DNA of 64,000 bases from Aphelidium insulamus (taxonomy: Eukaryota > Aphelidiomycota > Aphelidea > Aphelidiaceae). Position 1 is the stretch's first letter. Each line of letters opens with the position of its first letter. The stretch lies in assembly GCA_036784855.1 (NCBI GenBank), contig JAZDSV010000009.1, forward strand, positions 377,171-441,170. The letters run 5' to 3'. This document shows positions 22,801 to 34,543 of the stretch, one piece after another. The position numbers were made by a program, and so were the translations under genes. The notes beneath the pieces are model-generated. The model was not told the DNA's origin and ran no database searches. It saw only the letters and a list, made by a program, of their open reading frames with translations.

Positions 22801-24385
22801 GGCACCCATGGCCTGGTTCGACAGCCAGCCGATCGGACGCATTATGAACAGGTTCAGCAGGGACCAGGACACCGTGGACTCCCTGCTGCCCGACTCGATC
22901 CGCGTCTCGCTGTTCACGTTCGGGATGACGGCGTCCGTGCTGGTCTATCTGTGCGTGATCATTCCCTACTTTATACTGCCCATGGTGCCGGTGCTGGCGC
23001 TGTACTGGTTCACACAGCACTACTACCGCCGTTCGTCGGTGGCACTGAAGCGGATAGACAGCGTGACACGGTCGCCGTACTTTGCCCTGTTTGGCGAGAC
23101 GTTGAGCGGCGCGGGTCACGTCACGATCCGCGCCTGCAACGCGCAGGACCGGTTCGTGCAGAGCAATCTGCGCCTCCTGAACTACAACAACCGCGCCTAC
23201 TACGCCGCCATGGTGGGCCAGCAGTGGCTCAGTCTGCGGCTGGAGGCCACCGCCACCATACTGACCTATGTCGCCTGTCTGTTTGGAGTGATTCTGCGCG
23301 GCCAGCTGGACCCGGCGCTGCTGGCACTGGGCATCACGTACGCCGTGCAGGTGACATTTGTGCTGAATTGGTGTGTGAAGACGCTGGCGGAGCTGGAGAC
23401 CTATATGAACTGCGTGGAGCGGCTGGTGCACTACATGGAGGGCGATTTGAGCGGTGACAAGGGTGGACATGGCGACGACAGCAAATCGGCGCAACCACTG
23501 CAGCACATCCAGGTCGCTCCAGATGCCGAGTGGCCTGCGCGCGGCGCCGTCGAGTTCCGGCAAGTTTGTCTGCGCTACCGCAGCGACTTGCCTAATGTCC
23601 TGGATGGTGTCTCCTTCACCATTGCCTCACGGACCAAAGTTGGTGTCGTTGGCCGCACCGGTAAGCTTTATTTGATATATTTACAGCTGTACTATATCGA
23701 CACATGCATAGGCGCCGGCAAATCATCGCTGATACACGCCCTGTTCCGGCTGACCGAGCCGCATGGTGGCACCGTGCTCCTTGACGGCGTGGATACTGCG
23801 TCCGTACCCGTCCATCAACTACGCCAGCAACTGTCCATCATCCCGCAGGACCCCGTGGTGTTCTCGGGCACACTGCGCACAAACCTGGACCCGTTCAACC
23901 GGTACTCGGACGCCGAACTGTGGACCTGTCTGGAGCAGTGTGAACTCAAGGCGGCGGTGACTGGGTTGGATATGGCTGTGGCAGAGTCGGGCGACAACTT
24001 CTCCATGGGCCAACGCCAGTTGATTTGTCTGGCGCGCGCCATGCTCAAGCAGAGCCGCGTCATCGTCCTCGACGAGGCCACTGCCAGTGTAAATACTCTA
24101 CTACACAATGCATATATCGGCAACACTAATGATGTGTAGGTGGACATGCACACGGACGAGCTGATCCAGCGCTCGCTGCGGGAAAACTTTGCACACGCCA
24201 CCATTATAACAATAGCACACCGTCTTAACACTATAATGGACTATGACCAGATTTTGGTGCTGGACCGGGGCCGCGTGGTGGAGCAGGGCCGCCCGGGAGA
24301 CCTGATGAATCGTGGCGGCGTCTTTGCCGGCATGGTTGATGAACAAGAGATGGAGCAGGAGAAGAAGACAAAAAATAATAGCTGA
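19874..24385 (+). CDS. ABCC (MRP-type) multidrug/conjugate transporter
   Basis: Full ABC exporter with the order TMD1-NBD1-TMD2-NBD2 and no TMD0. It is built from about nine exons with 45-60-nt introns. NBD1 has Walker A GSVGAGKTS, Q-loop YCAQSAWIQ, signature LSGGQKQR and Walker B TILMDDPLSA. NBD2 has GRTGAGKSS, signature FSMGQRQL (usual family form FSVGQRQL) and Walker B VIVLDEATAS. Introns fall inside both P-loops (after GK in NBD1 and after TG in NBD2). An acidic linker (about 22250-22450) joins the halves. The tail is EQEMEQEKKTKNNS. Family members pump organic anions, glutathione conjugates or toxicants across plasma or vacuolar membranes; the substrate here is unknown. The stop lies 42 bp from the convergent PAH1 stop. 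Confidence 0.93.
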
Positions 24386-24427
24386 TAACAACAGCAATTA
24401 CAAAGGGTGTAGAATGCAAATGAATGT

Positions 24428-27400
24428 TTATATGTATGGATAGGCGCCTACGGTCTCCATGGTTTCGTGCATGGGCGCCCAGTCCTCTTCCGGCTCCTCT
24501 TCTTCCTCTTCCAACTCGCCCAGCTCTTCATCGTCGCCCGCAGCGACAAGTGCGCCGCCGTTGGCGTCCTCGGGAAACATCTCCTCCACCGTCATATCCA
24601 CTGCCAGTGCCTCGTTGTACAAATCTTGTTCGGTCATAACGGCGCCACCCTCCCCGACAATGTACGCAGGTTCACCGCTATTAGAGTCGTCTCCATTGCC
24701 CTGCAGCGGTGACGAGAATGCAGCGATGGCCGTGTGCGGACGCTGTCTCATTCTCCCGCGCCCCGAGGACAGGGGCAGCGCAGCACCAACGCCGCCGTCC
24801 CATGACTGTGTGGCTGTGCTGCGTCGCCGTGGCCGCCTTGCCTGTAGTCTGGTTGTGCCAGAGGACAGAGGATTGCCATTGCTGTCCACGTAGTCGCCGG
24901 TGAAATCCTGGCCATACTCGCCATAGTCATCGGGGTCGAACGGCGGTTCACTCTGAATGGTGTCGGTGACCGGGTCAATGTAGCCGGGCGAGTCTCGCCA
25001 GTAGTTGTAGTCGTTGAACTCTTCCTCAATGTCTTCCTCGCATTGCTGCTGGTGTTGGTGTTGTTGCGAGTCGGCTGCACTGCCATCTTGGCTGGGAGTC
25101 GCGGCAGTCTCCTTGTCTGTGACGGGTGTGGGTGAGGCGCTACCTGGCCGATTGGCCAGGACCGCGGCCGACTGCGGTAATCGAGGCCTTAGCGGAGGGA
25201 AGATCTGGTCCACCAGGTCGGTCAGTTTGATGTAGGACGATGTGTAGCCGGAGAAGTAGTCCATTGACACTTCGCCGTTGGAGTTGATGCTGTAGATGCG
25301 AAAGGCGGGAATGTCCACGGCGCGGTACGATATGGCGTCCGTGACTCGGTTGCCAAAGCCGGCATAGAATGAATTGCGGTCGCCAAACAGGGAGCGGATG
25401 TCCTTTAAGCAGGCAATCTTGAATTGCTCGGGCCGCCTGTCAATCACCTCGCGCTTCAGCGCCGTTATAAGGCGGTCTGGGGACATGATGACTGGGCCGT
25501 CGGGCAGCACGTACGAGTCCTGCTCCACGCCGCGCAGGTAGCCGCGTGTAGAGTCTGCCTGCCCGATGGCACGCGACGTCAGGTACATGATCTCGTAGCC
25601 GTTGTTCTTGATTTTGGTGTACAGGTTGGCGATACCGGGGTGCGTCCAATCCTTGCCCACCATATTGAATATGTGTCCCAGCGCGTCAGACCTTTATGTG
25701 GTAAGGATTCTAATGTAATTTAATGGCACAGATCATCTGCACTCACTTGGTTATGGTGCCGTCAATGTCGGACACGACCAGCTTGATGTCGCTACGCCAC
25801 AGAAATATCCGCGCGTGACACACGGCTTTCCCTTGCAGGTTGGTGTTCACCGCAAACGATACGGGATTCGCGCCGTATTGAAGGCCGAGTTTTTGCTGTA
25901 TAATAATTAGACGGTACATATCGTACATTGTAGTTGTAGATACAAAAGTAATTAGTGCCATATCAACCATACCAGCTGATCAGAGGTTAGTCGAAGGGCC
26001 TTCAGATATTGTTTCTGCTGTTGTTGTTCCTCGAGCATGGACTGCGGTGGCTGTGCAGCGTCACTGGTCGTGGCCGACACAGACAAGTCACCCACAGCCG
26101 CGTCTTTAGTGGGCCGATGCGGTGAGGTCTCTACTGCAGCGGGGGCAATGTTTTCGTCGACGTTGGCATTGGTATTGGTGGGTGTGCGGGTGGCGGAGGC
26201 ACCGCGGTTCCACCAGTTACGCAGTCCCACCAGTGTATATCGCCGACCCTCGTCGGCGGGCATGCGACGTGCTGGAGATCGATCAGCGCCATCTGCTGCA
26301 CTGCCTGCCTTGCGTACCGTCGAGGTATCTCGGCCATCTATGGCCACCGAGGATGATGCCCACAGCCGTTGCTGCAGCGAATCAGGCAGTGGCTGCTTGA
26401 ATAGCAGAGCCGACATAAGATGCAGCGAGATGCGGCGCCACGAATAATACTCTGTGCCGATACGAGCCACCAGAGCCGACTCTTGGAGCACGCCCGGATT
26501 GCGGCAAAAGTCATCGAACGTGACCCGATGCCGGTCAAAGTGTTTGGCAGCGTCGGCGGCCGACATTGCAAGGTCGCCGCACATTGAAAGCTGAATTTCG
26601 GTCGTGTCAAATAGCGACGAGGCGGTGCTGAGCACCGACTCATCAATGTTCTGATGTCGGTCAACGAGTGATGCTGGCCGTGATGCAATGTCAATATCTT
26701 GTTTGGTTCTGGGCTGCATGTCAGCCTGAGCAGCATTTTTCAGCGCGGCTTCTTCGTGCAGACGGTGTGCCACCTGACTGGGATTTAATTGGCGCATGGG
26801 TGACTCGACATCGGCAGCGCGACGGGCATCATCGTCCATATGCATGCGCTGCGCAGCGGACTGTCCTTCAATATCGGTCGGGGGTAGTGACGATCGGGAG
26901 CCCGCAGCCTGGTCTGTGGCAGCAGCATCACTGCGCTTTGCTCGCGACGGCAAACTTCCCCACCGCCAGTTCCACGGCGCGGAAGAAGCAGATGACTGCG
27001 CTGGCTGCGACGGCGGATTGCTGTTGTTTGCATCGCTGATTGCATGAAATGCATAGTCTGTCTCGGTGTCACTGTATGAGCCGCGCGCATTAATATTTTG
27101 TGATGTGCCGGGCTTGCCGCCAGCACTCTCCAGGGCTGCAATGAGCTCCACCTCAGTGTCGGAGAAGGGATACTGCGTGCCAGACACCGCATGGCTCGTG
27201 ACAGCTAGCCTCACAGTCGACGAACTCTTTTGCAGCGGCGACGCGTCAGAATCGACTGCCGTGTCCACCAGCAAGTCCGCTGGAGGGATTCCGTTGTCTG
27301 CAATTGTATGAAATTATACAGACAAAGGACCTAAACGTACCGGCGGGTTCCGCGGCCATTTGCGGGCTGTGGAAGCCTGTTTGATCTTCCGTGACAGAGT

Positions 27401-28043
27401 CTGCAAGCTGTGCAGAGTCTTCATTCTCCGCAGCAGCCACGGCATCCGCCAGCCGCAGCTCCTCCAACTCGGGCTGTGAAGGAGAGTTATATATTGCAAG
27501 ATATGACGTAACATCATATGCACCTGAGTGTCTGATGGCTGAGGCCGCGAAACAGGCGACGTCTGCAGGTTCAAGGGCACGGGGCTCTGTAATGGTATGC
27601 CATCAGTGCAATGCATTACAGCTCAGAACTCCCCACCTCTGACTCGGCCACAAAGAATGCCTCGCCAGCCTCGCCGACTTTCATGGAGATGTCGGGCACG
27701 GCGCGTCCATTGATCGTCATCTCCACCTGTCACGTGGCTCAGCCAGAGTACCCATACTCAAGATAGACTATATGGAATAGATGCCACGACGGCGCATATA
27801 GTGCATAGGGCATAGAGCCACCACGGCAATGCCACACAAAACATGACTCACCACTTTCTCCTGTGGCCGCAGCAGAGAGAGCTTGCCGAAACGCACGTGG
27901 AACGGGGAACATGCCATTGAGCCATCTGCACGCTCAACCACCACCACATCTATGGCACCAGAGAGCGTGGCCGGATTGAGGTCCTTGTAGAACTCGGTGA
28001 CGGTGGATGCCAGGCCAAACACGCGGCCGACAATGTTTTGCAT
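24428..28043 (-). CDS. PAH1: Lipin/Pah1 phosphatidate phosphatase
   Basis: Mg-dependent phosphatidate phosphatase converting PA to diacylglycerol, which supplies triacylglycerol and the CDP-choline/ethanolamine branch. The N-terminal lipin domain starts at ATG 28043: [28 protein letters not shown] and [17 protein letters not shown], all typical. A long Ser/Ala-rich disordered middle (27.6-26.0 kb) follows. The catalytic HAD-like lobe then carries [13 protein letters not shown] (DxDxT) across an intron at about 25.68-25.75 kb. After it come [29 protein letters not shown] and [15 protein letters not shown]. The C-terminal 250 residues are acidic and disordered, ending in YPYI. Regulation by phosphorylation is usual in the family. 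Position of the small middle exons (27.3-27.7 kb) is approximate. Confidence 0.95.
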
Positions 28044-28075
28044 GTCAAGGTGGCCGTTTAAGCAGACCTAACTAT

Positions 28076-30136
28076 CTAAATATGTAACTTAACAATCCAT
28101 ATATAGCGCCGCTTTATTACTTTACTCCTACAGCGTACTGCACTCCAGAGGCCCAGTTGGCAATGTTGTAGTGACTCAGCATGAAACGCCGCCTCACGTA
28201 CTTTGGACAGCAAGCTGACATCTTGTTGCTGACTGTATGCTTGCTGCAGCAACTCAAACTTTCCGTTTTTAGCGAGGACCGCCATGTCTGACGAATTTAA
28301 CTTGAACTTGCTATCCAGAGCCGACTTGACTGCTTCCCAATTGCCAGTGCTGATCACGTCAGAGACTGGTTCGTCATTTGTGTCCATTTTGTCAGGTTTT
28401 TGTGGGCGGTTAAAGGCGATGGCATTGAACTTGTTGAAAGTTTGCCGTCTGACATCGTCCGATACACCTGCCTTGGACGCGGCAAATTCCACTCCAGATA
28501 GCCAGGCAGTAATATCGTAATGACCAGCTGCAGAAGCCTTGCTGCGGACATCGGCTAATATGCTCAAGTCTTGATGATGACCGTATGCTTGCATTATCAG
28601 CTCCAGCTTTCCATTCTTTGCGAGGTGTCCCATATCATCGCAATCCAAACGTACTTTTCGATCTAACGCCCATTTGACAGCTCTGTAATTCATTTTCCTA
28701 ATCATGTCGCTGGCAAATTCTTTAACGGAGTTGTGATAATAAGCGTTGACCACTTTCTCATAAAGGTCAAACCGGTCATCCATCATTATCGCATCAATTG
28801 CCTCTTGATGTGGAAGTCGGTGCTCAATTGCCCATTCCACAACGTTTCTGTTGCCGGCATGGAAAGCACGTAACAAAACGGCATCCCTCGGACGGTCAAA
28901 ATTACGAGTAATAATGCGGCTATAGTACTTTGCAGGTTGCTGCTGTGCACGCCGTAGATAATCAAATTTCTTGCTCTTTGCCAGTGCCGCCATAGCATCG
29001 GAACTGAAGGGCAATTCGAGTTCAAGTGCCTCCTCAATAGACTTCCAATCGTGTCTGTCAGCCATGATTTTGACAAAGTCGGGCATATGCGTAAACCCAC
29101 TCTTGATCAATGGTGCCAACAAATCCAGCCGGCCATTTTCGAACAACTCCAAAGCCGTAACACTACTCATGCAGTGTGCTCCGATTGCCCACTCAACCAA
29201 GTCCATTTCGCCGTGTCTAAATGCATCGCAAATAATATCACAGCTGGGACAATGGTCGTGCAGTGCTGCAATATCCAAATAGCCGAATTGCTTATTTATG
29301 GCAATTTCGTCCAGCAATTCCAGATCTAGCGGGGCATCGATTTCAATTGCCCACATGAAAACGTCGAAGTGCCCGTTCTCCCACGCCTTTCTTGCCAGAT
29401 CCTCATTCGCAAATAGTTTAATGAAAAATGAATCGCTGGGATTCCCATTGCTGAATGCCCGCTTTAAGTAATCGAGCTTGCCATTTTCAGCCAAAAGTGC
29501 CGTCCCATGGTAGTCAAAGGGCAATCCCTTTGACAGTGCAAACTCTACAGCTTTCCAATCGTGCTGCTCTACCCATTCAGCAGTTTGGAATGTTCTAAAA
29601 GCATATCCACTTTCGACTGCTTTGGCAAGTAAATCGAAGCGTTCGTCTTTTCGCAGTGCTTCTGTAGTGTCCCGCAACAATATGCCCGGCTTGGTAATTG
29701 CCCACTCTACCACGGTCATTTTGCCACTGGTGTACGCGGTTTCGATAGCTTCATCGCTTGGATATCGATCAGGCCGATCTGCGTACTTCAAGTACTCAAT
29801 CTCCCCAGCGGAGGCGATTTCATCTAGCACTTCTTGATTGACGTCAACTTCTTGATGACAGGCCCATCGGAAAATATCGACGCGACGATTATGCCAAGCA
29901 ATTTGAGGGATTCGAGAATCCATTAATGGAGGTTTATTGGGACTGCGGGCGTAATTTGCATGCGCAGACCTCATGAGCTCAAATTCTTTCTCCTCTGCCA
30001 ACAACGCCATGGCATCGGGATCGAGGTCTACGTGGTTCTCTACATTCCTGGTCACTGTAGCCAAATATTCTCCACGAAATGGTAAGTGACCAAGCCCAGC
30101 AACGAATGAAGCCAGCGCGCCAAACAAGTACCGCAT
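28076..30136 (-). CDS. Ankyrin-type repeat protein with N-terminal signal-like segment
   Basis: Intronless, about 686 residues. The chosen start, ATG 30136, gives MRYLFGALASFVAGLGHLPF, a possible signal peptide or membrane anchor. The rest is 15 or more degenerate helical repeats of about 30-35 residues. Recurring words include VVEWAI, LDLLAPLIKSG, KLDYLKRAF, WKAVEFALSKGLPFD and DMAVLAKNGKFELLQQAY. This is the divergent ankyrin style common in amoebae, oomycetes and some fungi. Repeats normally bind proteins; the partner is unknown. Near 28190 the last repeat leaves the frame. The alternative frame continues the repeat pattern (SHYNIANWASGVQYAVG versus GHYDITAWLSGVEFAAS earlier) and stops at 28117. 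A one-base indel has therefore probably replaced the true C-terminus. The stop lies only about 30-70 bp upstream of the PAH1 start. Confidence 0.75.
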   Translation of the reverse strand: MRYLFGALASFVAGLGHLPFRGEYLATVTRNVENHVDLDPDAMALLAEEKEFELMRSAHANYARSPNKPPLMDSRIPQIAWHNRRVDIFRWACHQEVDVNQEVLDEIASAGEIEYLKYADRPDRYPSDEAIETAYTSGKMTVVEWAITKPGILLRDTTEALRKDERFDLLAKAVESGYAFRTFQTAEWVEQHDWKAVEFALSKGLPFDYHGTALLAENGKLDYLKRAFSNGNPSDSFFIKLFANEDLARKAWENGHFDVFMWAIEIDAPLDLELLDEIAINKQFGYLDIAALHDHCPSCDIICDAFRHGEMDLVEWAIGAHCMSSVTALELFENGRLDLLAPLIKSGFTHMPDFVKIMADRHDWKSIEEALELELPFSSDAMAALAKSKKFDYLRRAQQQPAKYYSRIITRNFDRPRDAVLLRAFHAGNRNVVEWAIEHRLPHQEAIDAIMMDDRFDLYEKVVNAYYHNSVKEFASDMIRKMNYRAVKWALDRKVRLDCDDMGHLAKNGKLELIMQAYGHHQDLSILADVRSKASAAGHYDITAWLSGVEFAASKAGVSDDVRRQTFNKFNAIAFNRPQKPDKMDTNDEPVSDVISTGNWEAVKSALDSKFKLNSSDMAVLAKNGKFELLQQAYSQQQDVSLLSKVREAAFHAESLQHCQLGLWSAVRCRSKVIKRRYIWIVKLHI

Positions 30137-30294
30137 TTTGCAATTGTACAAGTGCAGAAGAATCAATCGTGAAGAGATCGTGGCAAGGAGATCGCAATCG
30201 CTGCGCTGACTGATTGGCCAATGAAGAAATTCTTCTCGGACAAGAGCTACGTTGCTGATTGGCCCTGTCGATTAATTTGTGCGGTGGCTATAAA

Positions 30295-30636
30295 TAATTC
30301 TCTAATACTAAAAATGATGGATTTTTGCCGCGTATAAAGCCCTCCGGTGTGTCACAATTAACAGTAAATCCGTGCATATCATGATCGCTCATGTACGCGC
30401 TGGACAAAGCATATGGTAACAAGTGGCTTCGTAATAATGTTCCAAAGACGTATGCAATCTTGGCAGCTGACGAAGCAGATAGTGACAATGACACGTTTAT
30501 ATCACGGTGACAGTAAATATTCTCCGTGAATTTCTGGACGATTCTCCGACTCCTCGAGTCCATCAAGGTCGCCTGCAGGAGCACTTGATGCAAATGTAAT
30601 ACTTAAAGCCAGCAGAACATGCTGAGTAAGCTTCAT
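30295..30636 (-). pseudogene. Possible broken small secreted-protein gene
   Basis: From ATG 30636 a signal peptide (MKLTQHVLLALSITFASSAPA) is followed by about 20 acidic residues and a stop near 30500. A different frame stays open from about 30590 to 30295, with two cysteines and a plausible hydrophilic sequence. No intron of normal size joins them. This suggests a frame-shifted relic, or a very short peptide gene with chance open frame behind it. No family recognised. Confidence 0.3.
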
Positions 30637-31216
30637 TTTCAAAACTGGGCGCAGAGGCATCCTATGCGCCACCAGTTTGCACGATCAGATACAGCTTGAT
30701 CGAAGATCGCGATCAGCGTCGCGTGATTTGGCAGAGATCTTTGCGATCGCAGATTGAATCCGCTTTTGAGACTTTGATGCATTTCAGGGCAGTAGCAGCC
30801 ATGCTTCGCCAAAATTCCATCATTTTGCATCCTGGTTTAAGACTCCCTTGTAAGACCTTTGAATCGTAACAATGTCGGGTGCCAACCGTGCAACCCGTGC
30901 AACCCGTGCATATCGTTGCACAATGTATCGCAAGATCTTGTTCCGCGCCGATGACAATGACACAAACAGCACTACAAAGTAGGGTCAAGGTCCCCAAACA
31001 CCCAGAGATTGTTCCACAGTCAAAATTTACGCGCTTGGCCGCTTCAGTCGCCTCCGCAGTCTCGTCCACGTCGACCACTTGCTACTCCGCCACGTCGGTC
31101 AGATCGCCTGCTACAGGCAGACGCACACGCGCTTTCACACCAACTTAAAGTACCGCTTACCTTTGTGCACTAACGCGCCCGCACAACACATCTGGCACCA
31201 TCGACCCGCGCGCACC
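30637..31216. other. Intergenic region upstream of seryl-tRNA synthetase
   Basis: No gene supported. A tandem word gtgcaacccgtgcaacccgtgc occurs near 30886-30910 (about three copies of tgcaaccc/g). Confidence 0.5.
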
Positions 31217-32872
31217 ATGCTGGACATTAATGAGTTTCGCGTGGACAAGGGCGGCAACCCGGACGCCATCAGAGAGTCGCAGCGCCGTCGCAATGCCAAA
31301 GTGGAGCTGGTAGACGAAGTCATTGAGCTGGACCGCGAATGGGTCAAGTGTACGTGCAGAGTACACAATATACATCGTACTAAAGTTACATAGTGCGCTT
31401 CGAGGTGGACTCGGCCAACAAGGCCATCAATGCCGTGCAAAAGGAAATTGGGCTCAAGATGAAGAATAAGGAGACTGATGGTACCGAGGAACTGCTGGCC
31501 AAGAAGGCCGAGTTGACGACCCAGCGCGACGCAGCCAAGAAGCAAATGGACGCCAAAGAGCAGGAGCGTGACACGCGCCTCATCCTAATCGGCAACAAGG
31601 TGCACGACTCTGTGCCCGTAAGCAACGATGAGGTATGCATGAAGTTTAATTGAAGTTGCTACTTGTATATATTTATATTATATTCAACTGATCTGCCAGG
31701 CCAATAATGAGGTTATACGCATGGTGCCGACGGGGGAGACACCCGTCAAGCGCACCGACATCCTGGCCCACGATCAAGTTCTGGAGCGCCTGGCCGGCTA
31801 TGACAGTGAGCGCGGTAAGCTGTTCCATATCTGCTGGCTGATCTTGTAATAACTGACTAGGCGCCCGGGTGGCGGGACACCGCGGCTACTACCTGCTGGA
31901 CGATGGTCTGCAGCTCAACATGGCCCTGATCAACTTTGGATTGGACTTTCTGGGCAAGCGCGGCTACACCCGCATCCAGACACCGTTCTTCATGAAGCGC
32001 GAAGTGATGGCCAAGACGGCGCAGCTGGAGCAGTTTGACGAGGAGCTGTACAAGGTGACGGCCGGCGACGGCGAGGACAAGTACTTGATTGCCACCAGTG
32101 AGCAGCCCATCAGCGCCTTCCATATGAATGAGTGGTTCGAGAAGCCCAAGGAGCAGCTGCCCGTCAAGTACGCCGGCTACTCGACCTGTTTCCGCAAGGA
32201 GGCTGGCAGTGCCGGCCGTGACACCTGGGTATGTGCATGTTATTGAAGATGTGAATACTGACAGCGTGAAGGGAATATTCCGCGTGCATCAATTCGAAAA
32301 GGTGGAACAGTTTTGCCTGACTGAGCCGGAAAAGAGCTGGGAAATGTTTGACGACATGATTGCCAACTCGGAGGCGTTCATGCAGGCTGTAAGTATACAA
32401 AAGTATTTATCTTCATTCTGCCTGGCGATAACATCATACTCTTTAGCTTGGGTTCAAGTACCGGGTGATTGCCATTGTGTCGGGGGCGCTGAACAATGCG
32501 GCGGCCAAAAAGTACGATCTGGAGGCGTGGTTCCCGTACCAGGGCGAGTACAAGGAGCTGGTGTCGTGCTCCAACTGCACCGACTACCAGTCCCGCCGGC
32601 TGGAGATCCGCTGCGGCATGAAGAAGGTAACTGATATTCATTTGCAGGTAGTGCTCAGATACATTGATCATATATCGCAGAGCAGCCAGAATGAAAAGGT
32701 GTACGTGCACTGTTTGAACTCGACACTGTGCGCCACCGAGAGGACGCTGTGCTGCCTGCTGGAGAACTACCAGACGCCCGACGGTGTCATTGTGCCAGAG
32801 GTGCTGCGGCCGTACATGGGCGGCAGGGACTTTTTGCCGTACAAGCAGGCGCTCAAGACCAAGCGCTCATAG
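31217..32872 (+). CDS. Cytosolic seryl-tRNA synthetase
   Basis: Class II synthetase charging tRNA-Ser (and tRNA-Sec where present). The start [15 protein letters not shown] corresponds to the eukaryotic cytosolic family start MLDIN.FR.DKGG.P. The coiled-coil arm spans exons 1-2 ([19 protein letters not shown]). The catalytic core has [19 protein letters not shown], motif 1 region [15 protein letters not shown], and [16 protein letters not shown]. Motif 2 is [14 protein letters not shown] after the intron at about 32229-32265. The C-terminal lobe has [16 protein letters not shown]. Motif 3 is [19 protein letters not shown], with Ser where the family usually has Gly. About six introns of 45-70 nt. 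The short basic tail LKTKRS is typical. Confidence 0.95.
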
Positions 32873-33038
32873 GAGGGACTGATTGCTGCCAGTACTGCAA
32901 TATATATATATACGCCCATCAAGATAAAGAGCCCATTGGGACATACTTGCCTTCAGTCTTCAAAGTACCTGCAGGCGAAACCTGACGATCAGTGTAGTGT
33001 ATATATATTAAGATCGAGAACTGCATGGCATCGCGGTG

Positions 33039-34172
33039 CTAGTACGGCGGACGGTAGTAACCGGGGTAGCCGGGCTGTCCCTGTGGCGGATACTGCGGCT
33101 GCTGGCCCGGATAAGGTGCCTGTCCAGGGTACGGCGGTGCTTGAGCGGGATATTGGGGCTGTGCAGGGTAACCAACAGGCGGCGCTTGTCCCGGATACGG
33201 CATCGGCGGCTGGCCAGGGTACTGTGGCTGCTGCGGCGGGTACTGACCGGGATAGGGCGCGGCATAAGGCTGCTGACCCGGGTAAGGCTGTTGACCATAT
33301 GGTGCAGGGGCGGGATACGCGGCTGGTGGTGGCGCCTACAGATCAATTACAAAACAGTCACGGCACACACTTCCATCACGTACATAATTGGCCGGCGGTG
33401 CCTGTAGATTATATATAAGAGATGAAGAGAATATAAACATCGCAAACACTCACCTGAGCATAGGCCATCGGAGCGCCGTACGGAGCAGCAGCCGGTTGCT
33501 GTTGTTGTGGCTGCATGCCCACCCCGGTGATGGGACGAAAGTAGCACACCAGCCGCACTTCCCCGGCAGGCTTCATGTGATGCGGTGTGATGAGCGGCAC
33601 GTACTGGTCAAACACGCCCGCGCGGAACACCGGGTTCAAGTCCACCACGGCGCTGCCAATCTCGTCATCGCGTCCAGTGTCCTCGTCAAAGGCATTCAGA
33701 AACAGCTGCACCTGGCCCTCGATTACTGGGCTGCACATCAGCAGTGGCATTAGTATCATGCAATTGTAGAATACATATGCTATGTAAATATCCATTTGTC
33801 AGCGTACAAGTCCAGCTTGTCGTTCCAGCGCGGATTCTTGCCTGAATGTGAGCGAGTTAGCGGGAGTAATATACACTTAAGAGCAGCCGCACTCACCGCC
33901 ATTCTTGGCCGTGTGCGTCTTGAGTTGCGTGGTGCCAAGGCGCACGCGGACATACGGGTCCATCTTGCCGAGGACATCGCGGTCCTATGGGGGCGGTATA
34001 TGTGTCAACTATAATACCACACCCACGCACTACGCCTTGACCACACCTTCAAGCCGCGGCCCTCGATCACTATCAGTCACATGTCAGACATAGTAGTATC
34101 TCTCACAGCCACCAAGATATCCCCGAGAGAATACATATACGCACCGTGCACCTCCAAATTGCCGTGCGGCAT
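33039..34172 (-). CDS. C2-domain protein with Pro/Tyr/Gln-rich tail
   Basis: Start ATG 34172. Short exons join in phase to build one C2 domain: NLEVHVIEGRGLKDRDVLGK, then MDPYVRVRLGTTQLKTHTAK and GKNPRWNDKLDLYAD. These are followed by LFLNAFDEDTGRDDEIGSAV and GEVRLVCYFRP. Acidic residues in both calcium-binding loops are present (DRD...D and DEDTGRDDE), so Ca2+-dependent membrane binding is plausible. The C-terminal 100 residues are PYPGQ/PYPPQ-type repeats ending GYYRPPY. Such tails occur on C2 and annexin-like proteins of fungi and amoebae and may phase-separate or bind WW/SH3 partners. Five introns of 40-75 nt are inferred, one of them TA-rich. The precise cell role is unknown. Confidence 0.8.
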
Positions 34173-34543
34173 GCTTCTACTCACTCCGCGTGTATGTGTG
34201 TGTGTGTGTGGAACAAACAGCCGGCTTGCAAACACACCGTGGAACTCTACATATTCAAGCCGGCACAGCTCTTCACGATATAAATCTTTGTGCTGGCTGC
34301 GTGCTGTGCATTGCAGCTTACATTTATCGCGCGGTAGGATGATCAATATATAATGCTTTTATCATATAATATAATATATATAATATATGAGATAATGATG
34401 TAGCGAACAACAACGTTCAGATATAATATTATCTTGATTATATTATGTATAATATATGTATCTGTGCCATACACTGTGCACTGCGTTGGGGGATATAGTA
34501 TGGCGGTGCAATACACACACCCACACCCACACACTGAACCATA
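34173..34543. other. Intergenic region, AT-rich
   Basis: No gene. It holds a TG run at about 34193-34210 and an AT-rich stretch at 34340-34470 with tata/atat words, which could form hairpins. Confidence 0.5.

Noticed and set aside
24428-25663. Separate gene for the phosphatase lobe of PAH1
   Set aside because: The DxDxT exon (25.74-25.97 kb) splices in phase into it and the lipin N-terminal domain lies upstream on the same strand.
34340-34470. AT-rich self-complementary stretch as a possible origin or terminator
   Set aside because: Low-complexity TA words; palindromes arise by chance in such sequence and no other origin feature is seen.
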